Assembly (NCBI GenBank): GCA_963668545.1
Contig: OY764868.1
Span: 248,001 to 312,000 of the forward strand
Reading direction: 5' to 3'
Source of the DNA: G963662265 sp963668545
Lineage (GTDB): Bacteria; Spirochaetota; Spirochaetia; CADAEX01
DNA length: 64,000 nt
This document shows positions 25,511 through 34,438 of the stretch, one piece after another; position 1 is the first letter of the stretch, and each line of letters opens with the position of its first letter. The translations under genes and the position numbers were made by a program. The notes under the pieces are model-generated. The model saw nothing but the letters and a program-made list of their open reading frames with translations, made no database searches and was not told where the DNA came from.

Positions 25511-27017
25511 TACTGTCTCCGATACCAAGCATCATTTTCCCGATATTTTTGCTGTTGATACTGTTCCCTTCAAGAATACCTGCAATGCTCCCTTTGTAAA
25601 GCACGTAAACACGGTCGCAGATTGTTACGATTTCCTCTATATCTGTAGAAAGGATAATCACAGAAGTACCGCTGTCTCTTAGGTATTTTATTCTGTTATA
25701 TATCATTTTTCTTGACTGTATATCCAGGTTCCATGCTGGTTCACAGAATATCAGAACATCAGGAGGCGAATCCAGTTCCCTGAAGAGTATTACTTTCTGT
25801 ATATTACCCCCTGAAAGCTGCCACAGAGGCTGGCCGTAATCAGCCTTTATATTGTAGAGCTCCGCCCCCTTCCTGAAATATTTCCTGAGCTTCCCTTCTG
25901 AAACCATTCCCCTTTCTGTGAACTTTTTTATATTTGTAATTGCCATATTGTTTTCAACAGTGGATGTTATGCTTGTCCCCCGTGTAAACCGGTCTGAAGG
26001 TATGTATGTTACCCCCTCCTTCCTTAGTTCTGATGTAGGAAGACCGGTTATGTTTTTTCCCCTGAACAGAACAGTACCGCTGTCCGGAGTAATAAATCCC
26101 CCGAGAATATCTTCAAGCAGTCCCAGGTTGTTTTCCCGTATTCCTGCAAATCCTATAATCTCATTCCTGTAAAGACTGAATGATATATTGATTTTTTTGC
26201 TTTCATTTCTGTTCATATATTTGAGGTTTGCCGCTGACAGGATAATATTCCCGCTTTCCTTCGGGACCTGCTCCTTCTGCTCTTCGGTAAATGAGCTGCT
26301 GTAGTTGTCTATCATCATGCTGAAAATCTTTTCACTGCTTATTTCCGATGCCCTGCAGCAGCCTCTGTTTTCTCCTTTTGAAAGGACAGTTATCCTGTCG
26401 GAAATTTTGATGGCAGTCTCTATTTTATGGGTAATAAATACAATTGTTTTCCCGTTGTGTTTGAGTTTTTCAAGAATAGTGAGGAATTCCTCTGACTTGA
26501 TATCTGTAAATGAAGTAGTCGGTTCATCAAAAACAATTACATCAATTCCCCTGAAAAGGAGAGAGAGCAGTATTGTATACTGCTTCTGTTCCGGTGTTTC
26601 CGGTTTTTTATCCAGATCAAGACCGATTCCGTATTTTTCCTTTATTGATTCCAGGTTTTCCCTGTATTTTTTTAAATCTGTTCTGAAACCCTTTACACAG
26701 CTGTTTCCTGCTATAATGTTCTCAAATACGGAGAAATCAGCAATTATGCCGGGACTTTGATGGACCATCCCGATTTTCCTGTCCAGCGCATCCTTCGGTG
26801 TCCTGAATACAGTTTCTTCCCCCCTGTAGAGTATTTTACCGCTGTCAGGAGATGTCAGGCCGGTAAGTATATGCATCAGAGTGGACTTCCCGGAACCGTT
26901 TTCTCCAAGAATTGAATGGGTTTCCCCCTCTGTGAGGCTGAAGTCAACATTGCTGTTTGCCCTCACCATGTTATCGGAGAATGTTTTGGATATTTTTCTT
27001 GCTTCAAGTATATACAT
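25494..27017 (-). CDS. ABC importer ATPase with two fused nucleotide-binding domains (NupO/YufO-like)
   Basis: 507 residues. NBD1 has an intact Walker A GENGSGKST (38-46) and Walker B VIVFDEPTTSF, but its signature is degenerate (ETPEQKQY in place of LSGGQ). NBD2 lacks Walker A (GIRENNLGL at that place) but has a good signature LSGGNIQK, with a modified Walker B LIFCEPAWNLD. Together they could form one complete composite ATP site and one degenerate site, a pattern known for sugar and nucleoside importers of this class. Gene order supports a nucleoside importer. Confidence 0.9.
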   Translation of the reverse strand: MYILEARKISKTFSDNMVRANSNVDFSLTEGETHSILGENGSGKSTLMHILTGLTSPDSGKILYRGEETVFRTPKDALDRKIGMVHQSPGIIADFSVFENIIAGNSCVKGFRTDLKKYRENLESIKEKYGIGLDLDKKPETPEQKQYTILLSLLFRGIDVIVFDEPTTSFTDIKSEEFLTILEKLKHNGKTIVFITHKIETAIKISDRITVLSKGENRGCCRASEISSEKIFSMMIDNYSSSFTEEQKEQVPKESGNIILSAANLKYMNRNESKKINISFSLYRNEIIGFAGIRENNLGLLEDILGGFITPDSGTVLFRGKNITGLPTSELRKEGVTYIPSDRFTRGTSITSTVENNMAITNIKKFTERGMVSEGKLRKYFRKGAELYNIKADYGQPLWQLSGGNIQKVILFRELDSPPDVLIFCEPAWNLDIQSRKMIYNRIKYLRDSGTSVIILSTDIEEIVTICDRVYVLYKGSIAGILEGNSINSKNIGKMMLGIGDSIEKNS

Positions 27018-27040
27018 CAGTATGCTGTCAGATCTTTTTC

Positions 27041-28066
27041 CTAAAAGTGGGGCATCTCAAGTTTCAGTCTGCCTTCTTTTATACTGTTTACAGTTTCACT
27101 TATCCTGTTTCTTATCTCCTCAGGTACTGTATTTATATAAACAGGATCATTTTCAACAAAGTAAACATAATCATCCTTTACTCCGCTGATAACAGCACTG
27201 CCGTATTCAAGTTTACCTTTCAGTGCTTTTGATACTGATTCATAAGCTGCCCTGTCCTGCCTCATTGCAGAACATCCAATGACAGTTCCTTCCGAAAGGC
27301 TGTATCCGTTATTGTCAAACCACAGTACATATCTTCCCCTTTCTTTTGCTGCAGAAATAATTCCCTGTGATGCGCCACCGGCTATGGCAAGAATTACATC
27401 AACCCCTGAATCAAACATTTTTTCAGCAAGTTCAGCCCCTTTTGAAGCATCATACCAGTTCCCTACAATTCTGAAGTCAAGTTTTATATCATGGTCCACA
27501 GATTTAAGTCCTTCAATAAAACCCGGTTTAATAACCTTGTTCATCATAGGGTATTCCTGGCCTGCAATAAGTCCGATATTCAGGTTGCTGTCAGCCCCTT
27601 TCATATCAGATTTTGTAACAAGGGCACCGAATTTTCCTATTAGGTATGCCTGTTCAAAGCTGTTGTACATGAAAGTGTAGATATTTTTATTGCCGTCAAG
27701 GTAGCCGTCAAGAACTATGAATTTCTGATCCGGGTAGATCTCAGAAACACGTGAACAGATTTCAGGCATGGCAGGGTTTGAGGTGATTATTACATCATAG
27801 CTGCGGGTACTTGCGATTGCTGTTATCTTGTTTTCCCATTCACCCTGGTTGAATCCCCCCTCAATTATATTCATTTCAGCTTCCGCTTCTTTAACCGCTT
27901 TTTCAGCTCCCTCGGCAAGCATTTCATAGGTGGGACTCCCTGCTATTACTCCGGGAATGAAGACTGCTACTGAATCTGCCTTGCTGGTTTCATTTTTACT
28001 GCCTTTCCCGCAGCCTGAAAGTATGATAAGTAATGAAAATAGTAATAAAAAAGTTCCGGCTTTCAT
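27041..28066 (-). CDS. BMP-family substrate-binding lipoprotein (PnrA/TmpC-like)
   Basis: 341 residues. Lipoprotein signal with LSGC lipobox, lipidated C19. The body has BMP/PnrA features: YDVIITSNPAMPEI, FIVLDGY, AYLIGKFGALVTKS, IGLIAGQEYP and VDVILAIAGGASQG. In Treponema the homologue PnrA (TmpC) binds purine nucleosides, so that is the likely ligand. First gene of the importer operon, transcribed divergently from the PRPP synthetase gene. Confidence 0.92.
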   Translation of the reverse strand: MKAGTFLLLFSLLIILSGCGKGSKNETSKADSVAVFIPGVIAGSPTYEMLAEGAEKAVKEAEAEMNIIEGGFNQGEWENKITAIASTRSYDVIITSNPAMPEICSRVSEIYPDQKFIVLDGYLDGNKNIYTFMYNSFEQAYLIGKFGALVTKSDMKGADSNLNIGLIAGQEYPMMNKVIKPGFIEGLKSVDHDIKLDFRIVGNWYDASKGAELAEKMFDSGVDVILAIAGGASQGIISAAKERGRYVLWFDNNGYSLSEGTVIGCSAMRQDRAAYESVSKALKGKLEYGSAVISGVKDDYVYFVENDPVYINTVPEEIRNRISETVNSIKEGRLKLEMPHF

Positions 28067-28183
28067 TTATTTCTCTCCATGTTCAGTATTCCAGTATCCA
28101 GAAGATATCATTTGGCAATATGTCTTTATAACGCTTCAGACTTAAAGATATACCTTTTTATAGATATAAACAAAGGAATCCTG

Positions 28184-28219
28184 AAATATGCTGATAAATA
28201 TTAGCATATTTGTTTTTTT
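28184..28219 (+). terminator. Orphan intrinsic terminator on the plus strand
   Basis: Perfect 9-bp stem AAATATGCT/AGCATATTT, 10-base loop, then GTTTTTTT. No plus-strand gene lies upstream, only leftward genes. It could end a small RNA starting in 28075-28180 or transcription antisense to the importer. Confidence 0.65.
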
Positions 28220-28403
28220 ACCTTAATACAGCACTCAGGAAAATCAAAAATTATTGAATTTTTGAACAGCAATTTTATACTTTTAATTATATAATGGTTT
28301 TATCAGCTCGCTGAATAAAGAATGTTATTTGCTTCCTTTTATAAGTCTTAAACAGTGATAATGCAAATAATATTATTAAAGATCAAAAGGTGTATATGTT
28401 CTA

Positions 28404-28432
28404 TTGACCATTAAAGAAGTGCTATGTTATGT
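28404..28432 (+). promoter_or_regulatory. Candidate promoter of the PRPP synthetase gene
   Basis: TTGACC (28404-28409), 17-base spacer, TTATGT (28427-28432), about 30 bases before the start codon. Confidence 0.5.
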
Positions 28433-28460
28433 TCTGCATGAAATCAATAAATTGGGGTAA

Positions 28461-29699
28461 ATGATGCGATTTTCCAAACCTGTTAATCTGGGTATTGTTG
28501 CCTGTCCCGGGGCAGAAGTTTTTGCCAACGATATTGTCCTGAACCTTAAAAAAAATTATTCCAAAAAACATAAACAAAAAGCTGACCTCGTTTCCCGACT
28601 TTACGGGATGGAAAGGGAAGATGTCGATAAGCAGATCAATTTCATGCTTGATGTAGAAGATGCTGATCTTAATATTCTGGGTGATGTAGAAAAGTACAGG
28701 GCTCCTGATTTCAGGATTCCTGTCAAATACACCCGTTTTGCCAATGGGGAGTTCAAGGCTGAAATACTTGCCTCTGTAAGGGGAATGGATGTTTTTGTTC
28801 TTCAGGATGTTGAAAATCATTATCCTCTTGATATAAACGGAGACGGAACACCTACTTCACTTTCAGTTAATGACCATGTGTTTACCCTGTTTGCTACTAT
28901 TGATGCAGTTTTCCAGTCCGGAGCACGTTCTGTTTCAGTGGTTGTTCCCGCATATCCCTATGCCAGGCAGCACAAGAGAAAAGGCCGTGAGGCTCTTACT
29001 GCAGCATTATTCGGCAGGATACTTGAAAATATGGGAATCAGCAGGATAATAACGCTTGATATCCATTCCAAGGAGATTGAAAACTGTTTCAACAGGTGCA
29101 GGATGGAAGATCTTCATGCCTCGTACCAGATAATAAGAACACTTCTTGATTTTATTGATGTCGATGAAACTGACCTTGTAATTGTATCTCCTGACACAGG
29201 GGCTGTAGACAGGAACAAGTTTTATGCATTCAACCTCAATAAACCGCTTGCTATCCTTTACAAGGAAAGGGATTATTCGAAAGTTACCAATAATGCAAAT
29301 GATAATAATATAACTTCAGTACGCCTTCTGGGTGATGTTAAAGGAAAAACTGTTTTCATGGCAGATGATATGGTCGGTACAGGCGGAACACTGATCAAGG
29401 CAATGAAGCTGCTCAAGGAAATGGGAGCGGAAAAAGTCATCTGTGCCATCAGTCTTCCTTTTTTTACAGGAAATGCAATAAACAGCTTTGATGATGCATA
29501 CAGGAAAGGTTATTTTGATAAAATCATAGGGACAAACGCGGTTTATCATGATGATACCCTCTATAGTAAAGAATGGTATGTCAATGCAGATATTTCAGAT
29601 CTCTTTGCCAGGGTCGTATCGAGACTTTACCAGGAAAGAACACTTACTCCGCTTATTGATGACAGGGAAATAATACAGAGACTTCTTAAAAACAGCTGA
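28461..29699 (+). CDS. prs: Ribose-phosphate pyrophosphokinase, long form
   Basis: 412 residues, about 100 longer than typical Prs. The N-terminal half carries RYTRFANGEFKAEI-type and AYPYARQHKRKGREAL segments (ATP and ribose-5-phosphate side). The C-terminal half holds LVIVSPDTGAVDRNK and the PRPP-binding loop MADDMVGTGGTLIKA. It makes PRPP from ribose 5-phosphate and ATP for purine, pyrimidine and NAD synthesis. The extra length is mainly N-terminal (VSRLYGMEREDVDKQINFM). ATG preceded by GGGG. Its stop overlaps the next start (TGATG), coupling it to the kinase gene. Confidence 0.9.
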   Translation: MMRFSKPVNLGIVACPGAEVFANDIVLNLKKNYSKKHKQKADLVSRLYGMEREDVDKQINFMLDVEDADLNILGDVEKYRAPDFRIPVKYTRFANGEFKAEILASVRGMDVFVLQDVENHYPLDINGDGTPTSLSVNDHVFTLFATIDAVFQSGARSVSVVVPAYPYARQHKRKGREALTAALFGRILENMGISRIITLDIHSKEIENCFNRCRMEDLHASYQIIRTLLDFIDVDETDLVIVSPDTGAVDRNKFYAFNLNKPLAILYKERDYSKVTNNANDNNITSVRLLGDVKGKTVFMADDMVGTGGTLIKAMKLLKEMGAEKVICAISLPFFTGNAINSFDDAYRKGYFDKIIGTNAVYHDDTLYSKEWYVNADISDLFARVVSRLYQERTLTPLIDDREIIQRLLKNS

Positions 29700-31108
29700 T
29701 GGAAAAAAAAGTACTTGCTGTTGATATAGGTACTTCCTCCATAAAAGCCGGTCTTGTAAACCGCAGGGGGGAACTGCTTTCCTGGGCAAGGAGTGCGTAT
29801 GTTGAAAGCCGCAGTTTTCAGAAGCACTGGAATACAGGTATATGGCTCGATACTTTTAAGAAAGTTCTGTCAGAACTTGATCTTCTGAAACATGCTGATG
29901 CTGTTGTTGTCAGCGGGAACGGCCCGACTTTAATTCCTGTCGGAAAAAAGGGCCTTTATCAGGAGGATCCCTTTCTCTGGGGTGATAAACGAAAAATTGA
30001 AAATGAAAAGCTTTCCTCTTTTTATCTGCCGGCTGTTCTGTGGATGAAAGAACATTCTCCCTGTTCCTACAGGGAAACTGAGATTTTTCTACCGGTAGAA
30101 AGCTTTATCCCCTATCTTCTCACAGGGAATGCCGGAGTTCCCCTCCCTAATCAGGAATTCAAAAAGTATATATGGGACAGCGGGCAGATAAAAGATGCCG
30201 GACTTGATTCGGATAAATTCCCCCCCTTTGTCAAAACCGGAGAAATTATCGGGTATGTATCAGGCAGTTTCTTGAAAGATACAGGCTTGAGGGAAGGAAT
30301 TCCTGTTTTTGCCGGGGGAAGTGATTACCTGATGGCCCTTCTCGGCTCAGGCGCTGTAAGTCCGGGAACAGTCTGTGACCGTGCAGGTACTTCTGAAGGT
30401 ATAAACTACTGCAGTCCTGTAAAATCTGATTATCCGGGGTTAAGATGTCTGCCGCATATAATAGAAGGATATTATAATGTTTCAGCTATCCTGACATCAT
30501 CCGGAAGAATATTTGAATGGTTCAGGAAAATATCAGGACAGGAAAAGCAGGGCTACAGGGAGCTTCTTGCAGATATTGAAAAGGTTATTCTGACTGATTC
30601 TGACCTGTATTTTTTCCCTTCACTGAAAAAAGGGGCTGTGTGGGATTTTTCGGGAGGAGCAATGATAGGGCTTGAACCTGAACATGGTATTCCCGAGGCT
30701 GGAAGCGCAGTGGTTAAATCAATTGGATTTGCTGTCAGAAATATGATAGAGCTGATGGAGTCTGCCGGTTTTTTCATCGACAATATCCGGGTATCGGGGG
30801 GGCAGGCCAGAAATCCTCTCTGGAACCAGATGAAATCTGACATGACAGGCAAAAAAATACTTGTTCCGGAAATATATGACGGGGAACTCCTGGGATGCGC
30901 CTGCAGCGGATTTTTCGGGCTCGGGGTTTTCGGAAGTCTTGCTGAAGGAAGTGAAAAACTTGTACGGCTCAAGGATGAATATAATCCCGACATGGCTCTT
31001 TTTGAGGCATACACAGAATTTTATAAACGCTATTCAGAGATAAACAGGAGAATAACATCGCTTTTTGAAAGCATCTCAGAAAGGGATAACAGGCAGTCAT
31101 CGGAATAA
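29699..31108 (+). CDS. FGGY-family carbohydrate kinase
   Basis: 469 residues. N-terminal phosphate loop VLAVDIGTSSIKAGL, GTSEGINYCSP in the middle, and C-terminal VSGGQARNPLWNQMKSD with DGELLGCACSGFFGLG: the two ASKHA lobes of the xylulokinase/ribulokinase group. The sugar is not determinable. One-base overlap with prs suggests a pentose whose phosphate feeds ribose 5-phosphate and PRPP, which is inference from context. Slightly shorter than typical xylulokinase (about 490-500). Confidence 0.88.
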   Translation: MEKKVLAVDIGTSSIKAGLVNRRGELLSWARSAYVESRSFQKHWNTGIWLDTFKKVLSELDLLKHADAVVVSGNGPTLIPVGKKGLYQEDPFLWGDKRKIENEKLSSFYLPAVLWMKEHSPCSYRETEIFLPVESFIPYLLTGNAGVPLPNQEFKKYIWDSGQIKDAGLDSDKFPPFVKTGEIIGYVSGSFLKDTGLREGIPVFAGGSDYLMALLGSGAVSPGTVCDRAGTSEGINYCSPVKSDYPGLRCLPHIIEGYYNVSAILTSSGRIFEWFRKISGQEKQGYRELLADIEKVILTDSDLYFFPSLKKGAVWDFSGGAMIGLEPEHGIPEAGSAVVKSIGFAVRNMIELMESAGFFIDNIRVSGGQARNPLWNQMKSDMTGKKILVPEIYDGELLGCACSGFFGLGVFGSLAEGSEKLVRLKDEYNPDMALFEAYTEFYKRYSEINRRITSLFESISERDNRQSSE

Positions 31109-31142
31109 CGGTAATCCTCAGAAAGTTTATTCAGCAGCTTAG

Positions 31143-31175
31143 CCAGCTGTGGATCCGGATCACTAAAACAGCTGG
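31143..31175 (+). promoter_or_regulatory. Perfect inverted repeat before the histidine kinase gene
   Basis: CCAGCTGT (31143-31150) and ACAGCTGG (31168-31175) form an 8-bp inverted repeat with a 17-base spacer in the gap between the kinase gene and the histidine kinase gene. No T-run follows, so an operator or processing site is as likely as a terminator. Confidence 0.4.
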
Positions 31176-31189
31176 TAAAATAGATAATC

Positions 31190-33547
31190 GTGTTGTATTA
31201 TGACTTTTGTATGGATGAAAGCGGATCAAAGTCCGGGGATGGCCTTATAAGGTATTCAAATCTGGTATTCCCCCGGAAAATAATTCTTTTCTTTGTTATA
31301 AGTTCTTTTGTTGCTATTCTGCTCTTTGTTGTAATAGCGCTTGAAATAAACAAGTGGGCAGTAAGCCGTAATGAAATAATATTTAACGAGCAGCAGTCTC
31401 TTCAGGTGCTTCTTGCAAAACAGGCTCTTGAAGAAAATATCTATGAATTTCAGTATGATATAGAAATCATGCAGATGTATTTCCGTGATATACTTCTCGC
31501 GAACGGGGAATCTCAGTTTAACAGGGATGCCCTGTTTCAGATCCTTCAGACAAGCCGCCAGGAGATCCTTTCATTTATTGTTTCCGATCCTGAAAGCAAT
31601 ATATTATACAGTAACCTTTCTGTCGGTGAAAAAGGACGTAAGGCCAGATTCATAGCCGAATCATGGATTAATGAATACTGGAATAATAAAAGCGGTTGGC
31701 AGAAGCAGTCTTTTACACCGCCTCTATTTATTTCAAATGAGCTTCAGCTGTTCGGTTATCTTGTTCCGGTATGGAAGGACGGTGAGCAGACAGGAATTTT
31801 CTGTGTTGTTATTGATCTTGAGCCCATGATTCACCGATTTGTTTTTCCGATGACAATGGGTAATTACGGTTCAGGCAGGTTTCTCGACCAGGATGGTGTA
31901 ATCCTGTTTGATGACAATGTGATTAATATAGGTAAGAATATTTCGGATATAATGGATCTCGGACCGGAATTCTGGGAAAATTTCAATAAAAATATAATCG
32001 GAAGCACTATGGGGCAGGGTGATCTCTATATTCCGGATAATGAAGGGAGGCCTGTCCGGATGATAGCCGCCTGGCACTCACTCAACATAGGCAGGGAGCA
32101 GCTTGTGCTTCTTCTGACAGCCTCCGAGGAGCAGGTGAGTTCTGCTCTCATTGACCTGCATTCCCAGATTAATATTCTCGGAATACTGATGTCAGCCTTT
32201 GTCATTGCAATAAACTTTACTCTGATATATTCCCGGAAAAGGACAGTTCAGGAAAGTGCAAGGAGGCTTGAAGAGCTTGTAAGAAAGCGGACAGATGAAC
32301 TGGCCCTGAGCGAGATACGGTATCAGGCGGTGTTCCAGTCTGTTAATGATGCCCTTTTTCTTGTTGAGAGGAACATGATAATCAATTTCAACAGAAAAGC
32401 CCTGTCCATGTTCGGATATTCGGAAAAAGAAGTGAAAAAGCTCAGTCCCTATGATATTTCTCTTCTTTCAATTGAAAACGAAGCCGGGGAAGTGAAAACC
32501 CTGAGGTCCTATGTGCGTAAAGCCCTTTTCGGTACGCCCCAGTCTTTTGAATGGGTCCAGGTCAGGAAGGATGGAAGCAGGTTTGAGTCTGAACTGAATC
32601 TTTCCGCAGTTGTTATGGACAACAGAAAGATGCTTATATCAGTTGTCAGGGACATTACGCAGCGGAAGAAGAATGCGAAGGAGATACGGGAACTCAATAC
32701 TGAACTTGAAAGCAGGGTGAAGCAGAGGACGCTTGAGCTTGAAAATGCAAACACAGCCCTGTCAGATTCCATTGAGGAACTCAAGAAAACCCAGAAAAGC
32801 CTTGTAGAAGCTGAAAAAATGGCTTCTCTGGGTGTTCTTGTAGCAGGGATAGCACATGAGATTAATACTCCGGTAGGGGTTGGTTTTACGGCAGCCTCTC
32901 ATCTAAAGGAGCAGACTGAATCCATATCAAAAAGATATTCAGATGGCGATATAAGAAGGTCGGAGCTTGAGGAGTATATCCATATTGCTGATGAATCAGC
33001 AAGTGTTATACTTGAAAACCTTGACAAGGCATCCGGGCATATTAAAAGCTTTAAAAATGTGGCTGTTGATCAGGCAAGCCGGGATATCAGGAAGTTTAAT
33101 CTGAAAGAGTATATTTCAGATACAATAGTCAGCCTTAATCCTGTAATCAAAAAAACAAAACATGAAATACATCTTGAAGGGGATAATTCACTTGTGGTTG
33201 AAAGTGTTGCCGGCTCTGTTTCGCAGGTTATTACAAATCTTATAATGAATTCCCTGAAGCACGGATTTGAGGGTGTTGAAAAGGGGTGTATTCATATTGA
33301 AGTACAGGGAAAGAAAAAAAACGCTGTTATAAGCTACAGTGATGACGGAAAAGGGATGACGGAAGAGGTCCTGGTAAGAATATTTGATCCCTTTTTTACT
33401 ACAAAGAGGGGGGAGGGGGGAAGCGGCCTGGGGATGCATATTGTCTATAATCTGGTAACCCAGAGCCTTGGCGGAGAGATAGAATGCAGGAGTACGGCAG
33501 GCAGGGGAACAAAATTTTTAATAAAATTCCCACTTGGCATAAAATAG
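31190..33547 (+). CDS. Membrane sensor histidine kinase with Cache-like sensor and PAS domain
   Basis: 785 residues. Membrane segments at about 31-51 and 328-349 enclose a periplasmic sensor of 275 residues (Cache-like: YLVPVWKDGEQTGIF, RFLDQDGVILFDD). Then a PAS domain (about 375-490, IRYQAVFQSVNDALFLVE), a coiled coil (ELNTELESRVKQRTLELEN), the H-box GIAHEINTPVG with H556, N-box ITNLIMNSLKHGF, G1 DDGKGM and G2 GEGGSGLGMHI. No receiver domain or adjacent response regulator, so it is an orphan kinase. Start uncertain: GTG 31190 or ATG 31211, neither with a good ribosome site. Confidence 0.9.
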   Translation: MLYYDFCMDESGSKSGDGLIRYSNLVFPRKIILFFVISSFVAILLFVVIALEINKWAVSRNEIIFNEQQSLQVLLAKQALEENIYEFQYDIEIMQMYFRDILLANGESQFNRDALFQILQTSRQEILSFIVSDPESNILYSNLSVGEKGRKARFIAESWINEYWNNKSGWQKQSFTPPLFISNELQLFGYLVPVWKDGEQTGIFCVVIDLEPMIHRFVFPMTMGNYGSGRFLDQDGVILFDDNVINIGKNISDIMDLGPEFWENFNKNIIGSTMGQGDLYIPDNEGRPVRMIAAWHSLNIGREQLVLLLTASEEQVSSALIDLHSQINILGILMSAFVIAINFTLIYSRKRTVQESARRLEELVRKRTDELALSEIRYQAVFQSVNDALFLVERNMIINFNRKALSMFGYSEKEVKKLSPYDISLLSIENEAGEVKTLRSYVRKALFGTPQSFEWVQVRKDGSRFESELNLSAVVMDNRKMLISVVRDITQRKKNAKEIRELNTELESRVKQRTLELENANTALSDSIEELKKTQKSLVEAEKMASLGVLVAGIAHEINTPVGVGFTAASHLKEQTESISKRYSDGDIRRSELEEYIHIADESASVILENLDKASGHIKSFKNVAVDQASRDIRKFNLKEYISDTIVSLNPVIKKTKHEIHLEGDNSLVVESVAGSVSQVITNLIMNSLKHGFEGVEKGCIHIEVQGKKKNAVISYSDDGKGMTEEVLVRIFDPFFTTKRGEGGSGLGMHIVYNLVTQSLGGEIECRSTAGRGTKFLIKFPLGIK

Positions 33548-33580
33548 GCATAGAATAAATTTAATTAATTCTGTATTCTA

Positions 33581-33609
33581 TTGACAAAAGCAGTTATGTT
33601 TGTTAATTT
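33581..33609 (+). promoter_or_regulatory. Promoter of the tRNA-Thr - rpmG - tRNA-Trp - secE - nusG unit
   Basis: Perfect TTGACA (33581-33586), 17-base spacer, TAATTT (33604-33609), 33 bases before tRNA-Thr. Confidence 0.65.
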
Positions 33610-33642
33610 TGCTCTCGTTATCCAGTTAGCTTAAAGAGGCGT

Positions 33643-33715
33643 GCCCTTGTAGCTCAGTCGGTAGAGCACCTCCATGGTAAGGAGGGGGTCACCGGTTCAA
33701 GTCCGGTCGAGGGCT
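33643..33715 (+). tRNA. tRNA-Thr (GGT)
   Basis: Acceptor GCCCTTG/CGAGGGC, discriminator U, anticodon loop ATGGTAA, anticodon GGU. No CCA encoded. First gene of the long plus-strand translation cluster. Confidence 0.94.
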
Positions 33716-33789
33716 TATTGAATAGTGTTAAAGTTGTCCGGCCGGGTACGGTGCTAAGCGACTTATCGATTAATATAGGAGATTTGGAT

Positions 33790-33966
33790 ATGGCATCTAA
33801 GAAAAAAGGTTCTGTTGAGCTTATTGCTCTTAAATGTTCTGAATGCGGAAGAAGAAATTATACAACATCAAAAAACCGAAAAAATATTCAGACAAAAATG
33901 GAATTCAATAAATACTGCAGATTTGACAGAAAGCATACTCTGCATAAAGAGACTAAAATTAAATAA
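33790..33966 (+). CDS. rpmG: 50S ribosomal protein L33
   Basis: 58 residues starting MASKKKG; the ATG at 33790 has AGGAG nine bases upstream. A longer frame from 33718 begins at the end of tRNA-Thr and is not used. It has CSEC and one further Cys (KYCRFD) in place of the second CxxC pair, so the zinc ribbon is incomplete. Placed between tRNA-Thr and tRNA-Trp ahead of secE, as in many bacteria. Confidence 0.95.
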   Translation: MASKKKGSVELIALKCSECGRRNYTTSKNRKNIQTKMEFNKYCRFDRKHTLHKETKIK

Positions 33967-34055
33967 GTTATATAGATTGCTGCCGGTACTTATAATCGGC
34001 ATCACAGTTTCTGAATGCCTGTTGCATTCAGTTTTTGCTTAAGCAGTAATTACTT

Positions 34056-34129
34056 AGGCCAGTAGCTCCAATGGCTAGAGCGCCGGTCTCCAAAACCGGA
34101 TGTTGTAGGTTCGAGTCCTACCTGGCCTG
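34056..34129 (+). tRNA. tRNA-Trp (CCA)
   Basis: Acceptor AGGCCAG/CTGGCCT, discriminator G, anticodon loop CTCCAAA, anticodon CCA. Between rpmG and secE. No 3' CCA encoded. Confidence 0.94.
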
Positions 34130-34247
34130 TTTATATTTTTCGAATGCAGCGTGTGGAACAGGTTGCTGTATGTAATCTGTTCTCCGGCGTTTGCAGGAAC
34201 GAAAGGTTTTATCCCTTTTATTACCGCTTTTGATTTTGGGAGAAAGC

Positions 34248-34427
34248 ATGAAAAAAATCCTGACTTTTTTTAAAGAAAGTTACTCAGAACTGAAAAAGGT
34301 AGTATGGCCGAGCAGAGATGATGTCAGCGGGTCTACAAGAGTTGTAATTGTTTCAACTCTTATATTTGCTGCAGTTCTGGGAGTAGTAGATTTCCTTCTG
34401 TTGATGGGAATTGATCTGATATTTTAA
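34248..34427 (+). CDS. secE: Preprotein translocase subunit SecE
   Basis: 59 residues. Amphipathic helix with the conserved FKESYSELKKVVWPSRDDV, then one membrane segment (VVIVSTLIFAAVLGVVDFLL). It is the single-span minimal SecE that clamps SecY. The ATG at 34248 has GGGAG 7 bases upstream; the longer frame from 34191 lacks support. Confidence 0.95.
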   Translation: MKKILTFFKESYSELKKVVWPSRDDVSGSTRVVIVSTLIFAAVLGVVDFLLLMGIDLIF

Positions 34428-34438
34428 GTGGAGTTTGA

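Larger units (their letters stand above)
28067..28460. other. 394-base divergent intergenic region
   Basis: AT-rich region between the importer operon (leftward) and the PRPP synthetase gene (rightward). It holds an orphan plus-strand terminator at 28184-28219 and a plausible PRPP synthetase promoter at 28404-28432. No coding frame, tRNA or known riboswitch was recognised; I looked for the purine-riboswitch core without success. Confidence 0.6.

Noticed and set aside
28067..28460. Purine riboswitch upstream of the nucleoside importer or prs
   Set aside because: Neither strand shows the conserved three-way-junction loops expected; only simple hairpins are visible.
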